Notes under the pieces: generated by a model
Told to the model about the DNA's origin: nothing
Databases searched by the model: none
The model's input: only the letters and a program-made list of their open reading frames with translations
NCBI RefSeq assembly: GCF_023520795.1
Contig: NZ_CP046605.1
Coordinates: forward strand, 1,533,438 to 1,597,437
Length of the DNA: 64,000 bases
Direction: 5' to 3'
Source of the DNA: Corynebacterium accolens
GTDB lineage: Bacteria > Actinomycetota > Actinomycetes > Mycobacteriales > Mycobacteriaceae
Made by a program: the position numbers and the translations under genes
Part shown: positions 1 through 9,965 of the stretch, in pieces
Layout: each line of letters starts with the position of its first letter
Position numbering within the stretch: position 1 is the stretch's first letter

Positions 1-1913
1 GCACCGGTATCTTCGGTGATCTGGTTGATGGTCTTGCCCTTAGGGCCGATGAGCTCACCGATCTTGTTGACCGGAATTTTCACCGAGGTGATCTTCGGGG
101 CTAGGCCAGACATCTCATCTGGGGAATCGATGACCTCAGCCATGGTTTCCAGAATGGTCGCGCGGGCATCGCGGGCCTGCTCGAGCGCCTGGGCCAAGAC
201 CTTAGAAGGAATGCCGTCCAGCTTCGTGTCCAGCTGCAACGCAGTGATGAATTCGGAGGTACCTGCAACCTTGAAGTCCATGTCGCCGAAGGCATCTTCG
301 GCGCCGAGGATATCGGTCAGTGCCACGAACTTTTCCTTGCCCTTGACCTCACCGGAGACCAAGCCCATGGCGATGCCGGCTACCGGCGCCTTGAGCGGAA
401 CACCCGCGTTGTAGAGGGACAGGGTGGATGCGCAGACTGAGCCCATGGAGGTGGAACCATTGGAGCCGAGTGCCTCAGAGACCTGGCGGATGGCATACGG
501 GAAATCCTCGCGCGACGGGATGACCGGAAGCAGGGCGCGCTCGGCGAGCGCACCGTGGCCGATTTCGCGGCGCTTGGGTGAGCCCACGCGGCCGGTCTCA
601 CCGGTAGAAAATGGCGGGAAGTTGTAGTGGTGCATGTAACGCTTGGACTCGATAGGAGTAAGCGAGTCGATCTGCTGCTCCATCTTCAACATATCCAGGG
701 TGGTGACACCGAGGATCTGCGTCTCACCGCGCTCGAACAAGGAAGAACCGTGCGCGCGTGGTACCAAGTCAACTTCAACGGACAGGTCGCGGATATCGGT
801 TAGCCCGCGGCCATCGATGCGGAAGCCATCGGTCAAGATCTTGCGGCGCACGATCTTCTTCATGACCTCGTTATAAGCAGCGCGAATCTGCTTGGAGGCC
901 ACTGCCTCTTCCAGGTCAGCAAACTGCGGCAGCAGGTCTTGTTCGACCTGCTCCATGTGTTCGTTCGTGGCCTCGTCGCGCTCCTGCTTGCCCGGGATCG
1001 TCAGCAAGCTCTCCAGCTTCTTGGAAGCGGCCTTTTCCACGGCGGCGAAGACATCGTCTTCATACGCTGGGAAGAGCGGGAACTCCTGGGTCTCCTTGGC
1101 GGTGCGCTCTGCCAGGCCGTTCTGGGCCTCACACAGGGTCTTAATGAACGGCTTGGCTGCCTCGAGGCCCTCGGCAACGGCGGCTTCTTGCGGTGCCGGG
1201 GCGCCATCGGCAATGCGCTCAGCAACGTTGGTGCCGGCGCCAGCTTCCACCATCATGATGGCGACGTCTTCTTTACGGCCCTTAGTAACGATGCGGCCTG
1301 CAACCACCATTTCAAACAGCGCGCGCTCGTGCTGCTCGTGGTTCGGGAACGCCACCCACTGGCCTTCTGGGTGCTTGTCATCAGCGATAAGCGCCATGCG
1401 CACGCCGCCGACGGCGCCGGAGACCGGCAGGCCGGAAAGCTGGGTTGCTGCGGACGCGCCGTTGATGGCTACGACGTCGTAGTACTCTTCTGGGTCCTGC
1501 GACAGGACGGTGATGACCACCTGCACTTCGTTGCGCAGGCCCTTGACAAAGGTGGGGCGCAGCGGGCGGTCGATGAGGCGGCAGGCCAAGATGGCCTCGG
1601 TGGAGGGACGCCCCTCGCGGCGGAAGAAGGAGCCGGGGATCTTGCCGGCTGCGTACATGCGCTCTTCCACGTCCACGGTAAGTGGGAAGAAGTCAAAGTT
1701 CTCGCGCGGCTGGTTCGAGGCAGTCGTGGTGGCCAGCAGCATCGTGTCATCGTCGAGGTACGTGGTTACGGAACCATCGGCCTGGCGGGCCAACTGGCCC
1801 GTTTCGAAACGTACCGTGCGGGTGCCAAAGTCCCCGTTGTCGAGGACAGCGATAGCTTCGGTAATACCGAATTCTTCATCGATATTGAACTCTACGGAGT
1901 TCTGAACGCTCAT
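1..1913 (-). CDS. pnp: Polyribonucleotide nucleotidyltransferase (PNPase/GpsI), 3' end outside window
   Basis: This enzyme degrades RNA 3' to 5' by phosphorolysis and works in mRNA turnover in the cytoplasm. About 637 codons are present. The first RNase PH domain is at the N-terminus. The second follows near residue 340, with the motifs FERGETQ and [12 protein letters not shown] domain begins just before the window edge ([12 protein letters not shown]). The rest of the KH domain and the expected S1 domain lie outside the window. The ATG at 1911-1913 has a good ribosome binding site (AAGGAG about 7 bases upstream). The gene follows rpsO on the same strand, the usual arrangement in bacteria. 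Identification is secure; only the missing C-terminus is unknown. Confidence 0.97.
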   Translation of the reverse strand, partial: MSVQNSVEFNIDEEFGITEAIAVLDNGDFGTRTVRFETGQLARQADGSVTTYLDDDTMLLATTTASNQPRENFDFFPLTVDVEERMYAAGKIPGSFFRREGRPSTEAILACRLIDRPLRPTFVKGLRNEVQVVITVLSQDPEEYYDVVAINGASAATQLSGLPVSGAVGGVRMALIADDKHPEGQWVAFPNHEQHERALFEMVVAGRIVTKGRKEDVAIMMVEAGAGTNVAERIADGAPAPQEAAVAEGLEAAKPFIKTLCEAQNGLAERTAKETQEFPLFPAYEDDVFAAVEKAASKKLESLLTIPGKQERDEATNEHMEQVEQDLLPQFADLEEAVASKQIRAAYNEVMKKIVRRKILTDGFRIDGRGLTDIRDLSVEVDLVPRAHGSSLFERGETQILGVTTLDMLKMEQQIDSLTPIESKRYMHHYNFPPFSTGETGRVGSPKRREIGHGALAERALLPVIPSREDFPYAIRQVSEALGSNGSTSMGSVCASTLSLYNAGVPLKAPVAGIAMGLVSGEVKGKEKFVALTDILGAEDAFGDMDFKVAGTSEFITALQLDTKLDGIPSKVLAQALEQARDARATILETMAEVIDSPDEMSGLAPKITSVKIPVNKIGELIGPKGKTINQITEDTG

Positions 1914-2077
1914 CTAGTAATTCTCCTTGAATGTTTTAGGCGATCGTCGGTGCCGCCTTTTCCACATTGTTTTTGACAACGGTGAAAATTCTAACAGAGA
2001 TTCCGCACTTTTGAGCTACGGCAACCGCAATCGCCCCTGCTCCCTACAAGGATTAAGAGGGTATAAAACCACTAATT
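1914..2077 (-). promoter_or_regulatory. pnp leader region, possible structured 5' UTR
   Basis: This gap lies between the rpsO hairpin and pnp. On the minus strand it can form two small hairpins, GTTGT-caaaa-ACAA near 1970-1985 and GGCG-(11 bases)-CGCC near 1940-1960, just before the ribosome binding site. A possible -10 (TAGAAT) lies about 80 bases before the start codon. An Actino-pnp RNA motif is known from 5' UTRs of actinobacterial exoribonuclease genes. I infer that this leader may belong to it but cannot confirm the consensus by eye. Confidence 0.35.
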
Positions 2078-2099
2078 CCCCTTGCCGCAGGGCAAGGGG
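2078..2099 (-). terminator. Hairpin after rpsO
   Basis: A perfect 9-base-pair stem (CCCCTTGCC / GGCAAGGGG) with a 4-base loop lies 28 bases past the rpsO stop. The T-run after it is weak (AATTAGTGGTTTT). It may therefore be a partial terminator or a processing site between rpsO and pnp. Confidence 0.55.
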
Positions 2100-2126
2100 A
2101 CAAATTCGGCTGCAGCCGCGTCGCAA

Positions 2127-2396
2127 TTAGCGGCGCAGGCCCAGGCGGGAAATCAGATCACGGTAACGATCCACGTTGTTTTCTGCCAAGTACTTCAGCA
2201 GGCCACGACGACGACCAACCATCAGCAGCAGACCACGACGGGAGTGGTGATCGTGCTTGTGGAACTTCAGGTGCTCCGTCAAAGTATTGATGCGGGAGGT
2301 CAGCAGGGCAACCTGTGCCTCGGGGGAACCGGTGTCGGTCTCGTGCAGGCCGTACTCCTTGAGGATTTCGGCCTTCTTCTCAGTGGTCAATGCCAT
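2127..2396 (-). CDS. rpsO: 30S ribosomal protein S15
   Basis: S15 is a primary 16S rRNA-binding protein of the small subunit platform. The 89-residue product has the family length and the conserved core [14 protein letters not shown], followed by [11 protein letters not shown] and a basic C-terminus ending GLRR. The ATG at 2394-2396 is preceded by AAGGAG at 8 bases. The gene sits directly upstream of pnp on the same strand, the classical rpsO-pnp order. A candidate promoter lies about 110 bases upstream. Very secure. Confidence 0.98.
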   Translation of the reverse strand: MALTTEKKAEILKEYGLHETDTGSPEAQVALLTSRINTLTEHLKFHKHDHHSRRGLLLMVGRRRGLLKYLAENNVDRYRDLISRLGLRR

Positions 2397-2506
2397 GAGT
2401 ATTTCTCCTTTATTTCAGTCCACACTATTCTTCAACGCGCAGCGCCGCCGTGGCGAGCTCCGCGTGCCGCAACTGTCGTGAACCACAGTCGCTAAGCCAA
2501 CTGGTC

Positions 2507-2536
2507 ATCTTACAGCCAATTAGCGTGGCAAATCAA
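2507..2536 (-). promoter_or_regulatory. Candidate rpsO promoter
   Basis: On the minus strand TTGATT is followed after 18 bases by TAAGAT, a fair match to a housekeeping sigma promoter. It lies in the 149-base gap between the nucleoside hydrolase gene and rpsO and would give a leader of about 100 bases. Confidence 0.4.
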
Positions 2537-2545
2537 AACGCTGCA

Positions 2546-3487
2546 CTACTTGGCGCCCACCGTGCGGAAAAGTTCTTCGAGGCGGTCTACAAATTCACTG
2601 ACAAACCGCTCGTTGTCCACGCCCACGGCCACCTTCGCGGTAGGTTGCTGGCTCAGCCTAGTTTCGTCCGCGATGGTGCGCCCGCGGGTGGGGCCTTCCG
2701 TATCCGTTTTCATATTGGTTTCGATGACCTCTACCAACGACGGATCTGCGGCTACCGCCACGGCCAGCGGATCGTGCAGGCCGCAGCCGCCCAGGTGAGG
2801 CGCCGTGGTGGCATAAGCGCGGATATAGTAATCCACCATATCGGCGAAAATCTCGCCCGCGGCCGTACCGGTTGCCCGCCAGCGCGCGGTTTCTTTTTCC
2901 GTCAAGAGGGTGCGCAGGGTGACATCAAGGCCCACCATGGTGACATCTTGGCTGTGGCGGAAGAGGTAATCGGTGGCATCCGGATCCTGGGAAATATTGG
3001 CCTCCGCCCACGCGGATACGTTGCCAGGAACAGTCAGCGCCCCGCCCATCATGACGATGTGGGCGTTGGTGGCAAAGGTGGCATCGGCAAGCATGGCCTG
3101 GGCGATGGTCGTCGACGGACCGGTGGGGATAATGACCAAGTCATCGCCGTAATCGCGCACAGCTTGCAAGAGGAACTCCGTGACCGGCTGGGTGTCCTCG
3201 GTCTTATCGGACGAGGTAAGCGCGACCTCACCCACGCCATTCTGGCCGTGGATGAAGGAGGAAATCTCGCTGGGCTGGAAACCGTCCGGGCTGGGGCCGG
3301 CAAAGACCGGGATATCGGGCCTATCCAGCAGCTCCAGCAGCGCCAGGGTATTGCGCACCGCCAGCGGCACCGTGACGTTGCCATAAGTACACGTCACACC
3401 GATGAGCTCAAGATCGGGGTGGGCCAAGGCATAAGCCAAGGCCAGGGCATCATCAATGCCGGTATCAAGATCGAGGATCGCCTTCAT
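2546..3487 (-). CDS. Inosine/uridine-preferring nucleoside hydrolase family protein
   Basis: The protein is predicted to hydrolyse the N-glycosidic bond of ribonucleosides in purine or pyrimidine salvage; the base preference cannot be read from the sequence. The 313-residue length fits the family. The N-terminal calcium-binding cluster is present as DLDTGIDDA (residues 6-14), MMGGAL lies mid-protein and the C-terminal HDP motif appears in GLHDPLA. The start codon directly abuts the ribF stop codon, so the two genes are probably cotranscribed and translationally coupled. Coupling flavin-cofactor synthesis to nucleoside salvage has no obvious logic and may only reflect operon convenience. Confidence 0.88.
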   Translation of the reverse strand: MKAILDLDTGIDDALALAYALAHPDLELIGVTCTYGNVTVPLAVRNTLALLELLDRPDIPVFAGPSPDGFQPSEISSFIHGQNGVGEVALTSSDKTEDTQPVTEFLLQAVRDYGDDLVIIPTGPSTTIAQAMLADATFATNAHIVMMGGALTVPGNVSAWAEANISQDPDATDYLFRHSQDVTMVGLDVTLRTLLTEKETARWRATGTAAGEIFADMVDYYIRAYATTAPHLGGCGLHDPLAVAVAADPSLVEVIETNMKTDTEGPTRGRTIADETRLSQQPTAKVAVGVDNERFVSEFVDRLEELFRTVGAK

Positions 3488-4533
<1,046 letters not shown>

Positions 4534-5427
4534 ATGACTGATGCGCTCGCACATTCCGGACTTGTCATTGTTGATAAGCCTGCCGGCATGACCTCCCACG
4601 ATGTTGTTAGCCGCCTACGCAGGTATTTCCACACCAAAAAGGTCGGCCATGCCGGCACCCTGGATCCCATGGCGACAGGGGTGCTGGTCCTCGGCATCGA
4701 ACGCGGCACCAAATTCCTCGCGCACATGGTCGCCTCCACCAAGTCCTATTCAGCCACCATCCGCCTCGGCGCTTCTACCACCACCGATGATGCTGAGGGC
4801 GAATTTCGCTGGGGCAAGCCTGCGGCCGCGCTGCACCGTTCCGCCATCGAGGCCGAAGTTGCCGCGTTAACCGGCGATATTATGCAAAAGCCCGCCGCGG
4901 TTTCCGCCATCAAGATCAAGGGCAAAAGGGCGCATGAATTGGTGCGCGAGGGCAAAGAGGTAGATATTCCCGCCCGCCCGGTCACCATCCACAGCTTTGA
5001 CATTCATGACCTGCGCACCGAGGGCGATTTCGTTGACCTCGATGTATCCGTGGAGTGTTCCTCCGGCACCTATATCCGCTCCTTGGCGCGCGATATGGGC
5101 GAGGCCCTGGGCGTCGGCGGGCATTTAACCGCCCTGCGCCGCACTACGGTGGGGCCCTTTGCGCTTGCCGATGCCCACATGCTCGACGATCTTGCCGAAA
5201 ACCCCAGCCTATCCTTGAGCCTCGATGAGGCGCTCAAGCGCAGTTTCCCCGTCCTGCCCGTCACCGAGGACGAGGCCGCCGCTTTAGCGATGGGCAAATG
5301 GTTAGAGCCGCGCGGGCTGTCCGGGGTTCATGCGGCGGTAGCCCCCAATGGCCAGGCCATCGCGCTCATTAAGGAGAAGGGCAAAAGGCTGGCCACGGTC
5401 TTTGTGGCGCGGCCGTCTACCCTCTAA
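4534..5427 (+). CDS. truB: tRNA pseudouridine(55) synthase
   Basis: TruB isomerises U55 to pseudouridine in the T-loop of tRNAs. The catalytic aspartate is in GHAGTLDPMATG (Asp44 from the chosen start), preceded by VDKPAGMTSHDVV. The protein is 297 residues and includes the C-terminal domain usual in actinobacteria. I chose the ATG at 4534 over the in-frame TTG at 4525 because a -10-like TAGACT overlaps the TTG and family members begin just before the SGLVIVDKPAG motif. The gene is divergent from ribF and convergent with pptT. No clear terminator hairpin is visible in the 47-base gap to pptT. Confidence 0.96.
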   Translation: MTDALAHSGLVIVDKPAGMTSHDVVSRLRRYFHTKKVGHAGTLDPMATGVLVLGIERGTKFLAHMVASTKSYSATIRLGASTTTDDAEGEFRWGKPAAALHRSAIEAEVAALTGDIMQKPAAVSAIKIKGKRAHELVREGKEVDIPARPVTIHSFDIHDLRTEGDFVDLDVSVECSSGTYIRSLARDMGEALGVGGHLTALRRTTVGPFALADAHMLDDLAENPSLSLSLDEALKRSFPVLPVTEDEAAALAMGKWLEPRGLSGVHAAVAPNGQAIALIKEKGKRLATVFVARPSTL

Positions 5428-5474
5428 GTCAGTGGCTGAGGGCATTGCTCGAGGAGATCTGAGCGGGTTTCTGT

Positions 5475-6149
5475 TCAGGCTGAAAAATCAAGGGCCGGAA
5501 CCAGCGTAGAAACCACGACATAACCGCCCTCTAGAATCCACTTCCCGGTGATAAACGGCACTGGCGTGGGGCGGGCTAGGATATAGGAAATGAAGGTGCC
5601 ATCCTCGCGGATATCGATCTCTGCTTGATCGAAATCCAGCCACCGATGCGTCATGGGAAACCACGCCTTATAGGTGGCCTCCTTGGCGCAAAACAGCAGG
5701 CGGTCTGGGCAGTGCACCCCAGCCTTTTCTAGGCGGGGCAGCTGCGGCATTTCCCCGGCCCGAGCGATCATGGTCAAGACGTGATCGGGCAGGCGCTGCG
5801 CCGGCTCCGCATCAAGGCCAATGGAGCGAAAATCCGTGGTGGAGGCCACCACCGCTGCGCGCAGGCCCTCCGTATGCGTCATGGATCCAATGAATCCTTC
5901 GGGCCACAGCGGCATGCCCCGCTCCCCGCGCAGGATCGGGTTCGAGCCTGTAAAGCCCAGCTCGCGCAGGGCCTGGTGCGCACACCAGCGGGCATCGCCA
6001 AATTCGGATTTCCGGATATCAACCGCGTGCGAGACTATGGACTGTTCTTTAGGGTCAAGATGCTCATAGTTGAGCAGATCGGACTCGCGGGCATCCGTAC
6101 GCACATAGCAATAACGGGTAGTTTCTGGGAATAGGTCGGGATAAAGCAT
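5475..6149 (-). CDS. pptT: Sfp/EntD-type 4'-phosphopantetheinyl transferase (PptT-like)
   Basis: The enzyme moves the 4'-phosphopantetheine arm of CoA onto carrier proteins. In mycolic-acid bacteria PptT serves type I fatty acid synthase, the mycolate condensing polyketide synthase and siderophore synthetases. The 224-residue protein shows the family motifs in order: the KSEFGDARWCAH region, the substrate loop ending GSMTHT, the metal-binding IGLDAEP, and the F-AKEA-YKAW signature (FCAKEATYKAW). The ATG overlaps the stop codon of the upstream phosphoesterase gene by one base, so translation is coupled. The same neighbour is found beside mycobacterial pptT. The function is inferred from family and context. 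Confidence 0.92.
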   Translation of the reverse strand: MLYPDLFPETTRYCYVRTDARESDLLNYEHLDPKEQSIVSHAVDIRKSEFGDARWCAHQALRELGFTGSNPILRGERGMPLWPEGFIGSMTHTEGLRAAVVASTTDFRSIGLDAEPAQRLPDHVLTMIARAGEMPQLPRLEKAGVHCPDRLLFCAKEATYKAWFPMTHRWLDFDQAEIDIREDGTFISYILARPTPVPFITGKWILEGGYVVVSTLVPALDFSA

Positions 6150-6955
6150 TAATTCACCTCCCCAAAGGTTGAGGTAACTGGGTATGGCCAGGCAATACGG
6201 TGCGGCTGGTTACGCCATTCGCGCGGGTAACCTAGGGAGACTTCGATATGGTCTACCCCATCCACATTCATCTTGGAGGGCATGTGCAGGTGGCCGTAAA
6301 TGACTGCCTCTGCCTTGTACCGTCGCGGCCACGAACGCGTATGGCGCGAGCCGCTCCACAGGGCGATTTCCGGGAAGCGCAGCACCATCGTGGGCTCTTG
6401 CACCAGCGGCCAGTGGTTTATCAAGATGGTTGGGCCCTGCACTCGGGATAAACGCTTAATGGAATACGCCAAGCGGTCCCAACACCACGCGCGCACGTCT
6501 ACAAAAGGGGCGATAGCTACCTCATCGGTCATGACAAGCTTTTTGGCGCGCGCCTGCTGCACCGCTTCTTCCACCGAGGTCCCCGGTGGGCGGAAGCTGT
6601 AGTCATACAGGGTAAAAAGTGGCACGATCGTTATTCCGTTAAAGACCGGGTAAGGGTCCTCCGGGGTGATAACGCCGATCTCCCGGCAGGCGGCAACCAG
6701 GTGATCGTATTTTTCGCGCCCCTTGTACTGGTCTTGGGAACGGGAAAATAACTCGTGATTGCCCGGCGCCCAAATAACGGTGTCATAGCGTGCGGCCAAG
6801 TCCCGCAAGATGCGCACGATAAGCTCGCTGCGCTCTGCGACATCGCCTGCCACAATGAGCCAATCGGCGGGATCTGGTGGGGCTAGCTCTGCAATGCGCG
6901 CAAAGTTATCACTGATTGCGCCGTGAAGGTCTGCTACTGCCCATAACGTTGGCAT
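6149..6955 (-). CDS. pptH: Metallophosphoesterase, probable phosphopantetheinyl hydrolase (PptH-like)
   Basis: The protein is a calcineurin-type phosphoesterase with all metal-binding blocks: ADLHG (residues 7-11), VAGDVAE, APGNHELF, INHWPL and YGHLHMPS. In M. tuberculosis the gene overlapping pptT (Rv2795c) encodes a hydrolase that removes phosphopantetheine from carrier proteins and so opposes PptT. The identical coupling here supports the same role, by inference. I chose the ATG at 6953-6955 because GGGAG lies 6 bases upstream; a GTG twelve bases further upstream is possible. The product is 268 residues. It is the penultimate gene of the long rimP-nusA-infB transcription unit. Confidence 0.85.
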   Translation of the reverse strand: MPTLWAVADLHGAISDNFARIAELAPPDPADWLIVAGDVAERSELIVRILRDLAARYDTVIWAPGNHELFSRSQDQYKGREKYDHLVAACREIGVITPEDPYPVFNGITIVPLFTLYDYSFRPPGTSVEEAVQQARAKKLVMTDEVAIAPFVDVRAWCWDRLAYSIKRLSRVQGPTILINHWPLVQEPTMVLRFPEIALWSGSRHTRSWPRRYKAEAVIYGHLHMPSKMNVDGVDHIEVSLGYPREWRNQPHRIAWPYPVTSTFGEVN

Positions 6956-7031
6956 TACCGCTCCCACCCGCCTTCCTCATTCATCTTCTAAAGTGCTGTT
7001 ATTACTCGCTACAGCCACTGTAGCGCAGGTA

Positions 7032-8342
7032 CTACTCTGCTATTACAGCCCATTTCATGGAATAGAAGCGGTAGACCACGCCAATCAGGCGGAAGGAAAT
7101 GAACGCGGCCAAGCCGCACCACACACCGGTAAGGCCCGTGCCCATGGCATGCGCGAGGAGCACCCCAGGCAAAAATCCCAAAAGCACCGAGGCGATAGTC
7201 AGGCTGCGCAGGAATGCCGCGTCCCCTGCTCCCAGCAAAACACCGTCGAGGGCAAAGACCACGCCGCCGGCGATGACCATGCCAACGAGGATCCACCACG
7301 GTTGGCTCATGGCATCAATGACCTCCTGCGAGGAGGTAAACACGCGCGGGATGACCCCGGCCCCGGCGGCGAAAACCAAGGCGAGGAAGGCGGAAAAGAT
7401 GGTGGAATACATCACTACCTTGCTTCCCACGCTGCGCGCGTGGCGCGCCGAACCAGCGCCCAAAGCTGCGCCGGTCAAGGCCTGGGCGGCAATAGCCAGG
7501 GAGTCCAAAATCAGCGACATGAAATTCCACAGCTGCATCATGATTTGGTGGCCACCCAAGGCCGCAGTGCCCACGCGGGACACCACGGCCGTGGCGGTAA
7601 GAAAGGCCACCTGGAAGCTGGCGGAGCGCAAGATCAGATCGCGGCCCAAGATGAGCTGTTCGCGCACGATGTGCCAACGAAATGCCCACGAGCCTTCGTG
7701 CTGTTTATACAGCTCGCGCACGAAGAGGCTCGCGATAATGCTCATTCCCATTACGGTGGCGATGGCAGAACCGGCAAGGCCCCACCAGTACACGAATGCA
7801 GGCACGGCAATGGCACCGGGAATCATTCCGGCGAGGGTGAAATAGAGCGGCTTCTTGGTATTTTGTACGCCGCGCATCCAGCCATTTCCGGCCATTTCCA
7901 CCAGTGTTACGGGAATGGCCAGCGCGGCGATCCGCAGCCACAGCGCGGTGCCGGCCGCCGTAGTGGCATCTCCGGTAAGCCACTGGGCAAATACGCCGCC
8001 GAAGATCCACATAATAATGGCCAAAAGCCCGCCGACGCCTAAAGCCACATAGGTAGCTTGCACGCCTTCCGCTACGGCTTCGGCTCGCTTTCCAGCGCCA
8101 AACAGGCGGGACGAGCGGGCCGTAGTGCCGTAGGACAAGAAGGTCAGCTGCGTGGTCACCACGGTATGGATCGTGGTTGCCGCGGCGAGCGAAGCCAGTT
8201 CCTGGGCACCCAAGCGCCCCACCACTGCGGTATCGAGCAGGAGGTAGAGCGGCATCGCGGCCAGGACGCCAAGCGCAGGAAACGCGAGGCCAAAGACCTC
8301 GCGTGCGCTTACTGTCGTGGGGGTTGACTGCCTAGTGCTCAT
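7032..8342 (-). CDS. MATE-family multidrug/DinF-like efflux protein
   Basis: This is a multispanning membrane protein of 436 residues with the two-bundle, roughly 12-helix pattern of MATE cation-coupled exporters. Motifs include LLDTAVVGRLG near the N-terminus and GGHQIMMQLWNF at the start of the second bundle, as in the DinF subgroup. The substrate cannot be predicted. The ATG at 8340-8342 overlaps the end of the upstream DHH phosphoesterase gene by about 11 bases, which indicates coupled translation. An in-frame GTG at 8351 is an alternative start. A dinF-like gene in this position after nrnA is also found in mycobacteria. Confidence 0.92.
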   Translation of the reverse strand: MSTRQSTPTTVSAREVFGLAFPALGVLAAMPLYLLLDTAVVGRLGAQELASLAAATTIHTVVTTQLTFLSYGTTARSSRLFGAGKRAEAVAEGVQATYVALGVGGLLAIIMWIFGGVFAQWLTGDATTAAGTALWLRIAALAIPVTLVEMAGNGWMRGVQNTKKPLYFTLAGMIPGAIAVPAFVYWWGLAGSAIATVMGMSIIASLFVRELYKQHEGSWAFRWHIVREQLILGRDLILRSASFQVAFLTATAVVSRVGTAALGGHQIMMQLWNFMSLILDSLAIAAQALTGAALGAGSARHARSVGSKVVMYSTIFSAFLALVFAAGAGVIPRVFTSSQEVIDAMSQPWWILVGMVIAGGVVFALDGVLLGAGDAAFLRSLTIASVLLGFLPGVLLAHAMGTGLTGVWCGLAAFISFRLIGVVYRFYSMKWAVIAE

Positions 8343-9300
8343 CGATGGCACTCACCAGCTCCGCAACGATGGCTTCTTCGCTTCCCTGTGTCATGTACCC
8401 GGCAGCCGGAACGTGCCCGCCGCCGCCAAAAGTAGCCGCTAGGGCTGCGCAGTTGATCGCCGTCGAACGCAGCGATACCGCCCAAATCCCGGGCGACTGC
8501 TCCTTAAAGACCACGCCCAACTGCGTGCCCTCAAGGGCGCGCACGAAATCCACCAGGGATTCCACTGCGGAGTCCGAATGACCTTCGATATCGGCTAGGC
8601 CCGCGATCAGGATACCTATGCCCAGCTCACCGGCATGTTCAATGCGCAGTCCCGCGAGCACGCGGCCGACCATCTGCAGATCATCAGGGGTCGTGGCATC
8701 GAGTAAATCCGTGGCGATCTGCTTGGTGTCCAGGCCATAGTGCATCAAACGGGTGGCCACATCGTGCATGGCGGGCCTGCCCCACCGGAAACTACCCGTA
8801 TCGGTCAAAAGGCCGGCGTACAGGCAATGCGCGATGGTGTTTTCTATCTGCACCGACAGCATGTCCAGGATGGTCAAGATGGCCACCGTGGTGGACTCGC
8901 ACTCTGAATCAACCAAGTTCACGGAGCCAAATCCAGGATTGGATGAGTGGTGATCGATGCACAACACGCGCCCTGCCGCCGCCAGCTCGGCGATGTCTGC
9001 GGAAAATAGGCCGGTGCGGTCGATCGACCCGCAATCCACGGTGACATAAACGTCATAGCCCTGCGGTAGCTCTCGGGTGACCTTGACCTGATCCGCTCCT
9101 GGAATGGAGTAAAGGTTAGGCGCAAAGTCCTTATCCTGGCCGATGACCGCGCAGGCATCCTTCCCGCTTTGCTGCATGGCTAAGAGCAGTGCCGTGGCCG
9201 AACCAATGGCATCGGCATCCGGGCGCAAGTGGGTGATAATACAGATGCTTTGCGCGCCGGAGATGGCATCGACTGCGTCCTGATATTCCTTGCGGGTCAC
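8332..9300 (-). CDS. nrnA: DHH/DHHA1 phosphoesterase, NrnA-like oligoribonuclease
   Basis: NrnA-type enzymes hydrolyse short oligoribonucleotides and linear dinucleotides. Some also release phosphate from phosphoadenosine phosphate or degrade cyclic di-AMP. The 322-residue protein has the metal-binding ITHLRPDADAIGSA, the family signature DHHSSNPGFG near residue 119 and the C-terminal DHHA1 substrate motif GGGGHVPAAG. It starts at a GTG directly abutting the rbfA stop codon. Placement after rbfA in the nusA-infB operon is standard for actinobacteria. Substrate choice among the known options is not determined by sequence alone. Confidence 0.92.
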   Translation of the reverse strand: MTRKEYQDAVDAISGAQSICIITHLRPDADAIGSATALLLAMQQSGKDACAVIGQDKDFAPNLYSIPGADQVKVTRELPQGYDVYVTVDCGSIDRTGLFSADIAELAAAGRVLCIDHHSSNPGFGSVNLVDSECESTTVAILTILDMLSVQIENTIAHCLYAGLLTDTGSFRWGRPAMHDVATRLMHYGLDTKQIATDLLDATTPDDLQMVGRVLAGLRIEHAGELGIGILIAGLADIEGHSDSAVESLVDFVRALEGTQLGVVFKEQSPGIWAVSLRSTAINCAALAATFGGGGHVPAAGYMTQGSEEAIVAELVSAIDEH

Positions 9301-9744
9301 TTAAGCCTCGTCTTCATCGGAGGTCTTATATGGGTTGGCCTCACCCGCGGGCTGGGCATTTTCCTTCAGCTTCGCTAGCTCTTCATCGCGGGCCCGAGCG
9401 CGCGCCAAAAGCTCTTCCATGTGCGCGGAGGCCTCTGGGACGGTATCGAGCTCAAACGTCAGGGTTGGGGTAAAGCGCACGGAGAGCTGATCGCCAACGA
9501 TCTTGCGCAACTGCCCCTTCGCGCGCTTGAGTGCTTCCTCAGCCTGGTCATAATCGGGTTCTGCCTCGATATCGTGGCCGCGCACCGTGTAAAAGACGGT
9601 AGCGTCGTGCAAATCACCGGTGACGCGGGCATCGGTCACGGTGACCATCTCCAGGCGGCGATCCTTAATCTGCAGCTCAATCGCGCTAGCCACGATTTCC
9701 TGAATTCGTTTTGCTAGCCGCGCCGCACGTGCGTGATCGACCAT
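9301..9744 (-). CDS. rbfA: Ribosome-binding factor A
   Basis: RbfA is a KH-like protein that helps late 30S maturation and processing of the 16S rRNA 5' end. The 147-residue protein begins [19 protein letters not shown] and has the [21 protein letters not shown] core, then a charged C-terminal tail rich in Glu and Lys. I chose the internal ATG at 9742-9744 over one 12 bases upstream because GGAGG sits five bases before it. The gene is separated from infB by 221 bases that hold a candidate second promoter, so it may be expressed partly independently of infB. Confidence 0.95.
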   Translation of the reverse strand: MVDHARAARLAKRIQEIVASAIELQIKDRRLEMVTVTDARVTGDLHDATVFYTVRGHDIEAEPDYDQAEEALKRAKGQLRKIVGDQLSVRFTPTLTFELDTVPEASAHMEELLARARARDEELAKLKENAQPAGEANPYKTSDEDEA

Positions 9745-9965
9745 GAGAACCTCCAAGCTAAAGGGGAAAAATTTATTCCTAAATTACCGTGTCGCGGTAT
9801 CAGAAACTACCAGTTTAGTAACTCACCGCACCCAATGGAAACCGCTTGAAAATCCCGCATGCGAAAACGCGAAACGGCCCGTTCTACCTGCCGCACCTAA
9901 TGGCCAAACTCCGTGGAGAAAGGCCCTCAAGGTGGGCACGCACAGCGGGCCGAAACTAGCAGCGA
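9745..9965 (-). promoter_or_regulatory. infB-rbfA intergenic region with candidate promoter and hairpins
   Basis: On the minus strand TTTCCA (9836-9841) and TAAACT (9812-9817) are 18 bases apart, a plausible rbfA promoter. The leader can form a 5-base-pair hairpin, TACCG/CGGTA, at 9785-9799. Closer to infB, CGGGCCG (9946-9952) can pair with CGGCCCG (9875-9881) around a long loop, followed by T-rich sequence. That could be a weak terminator of infB. No gene is visible here. Confidence 0.35.

Noticed and set aside
939-1976. A 345-codon frame on the plus strand opposite pnp
   Set aside because: It is antisense to conserved RNase PH domain sequence and has no recognisable motif or binding site.
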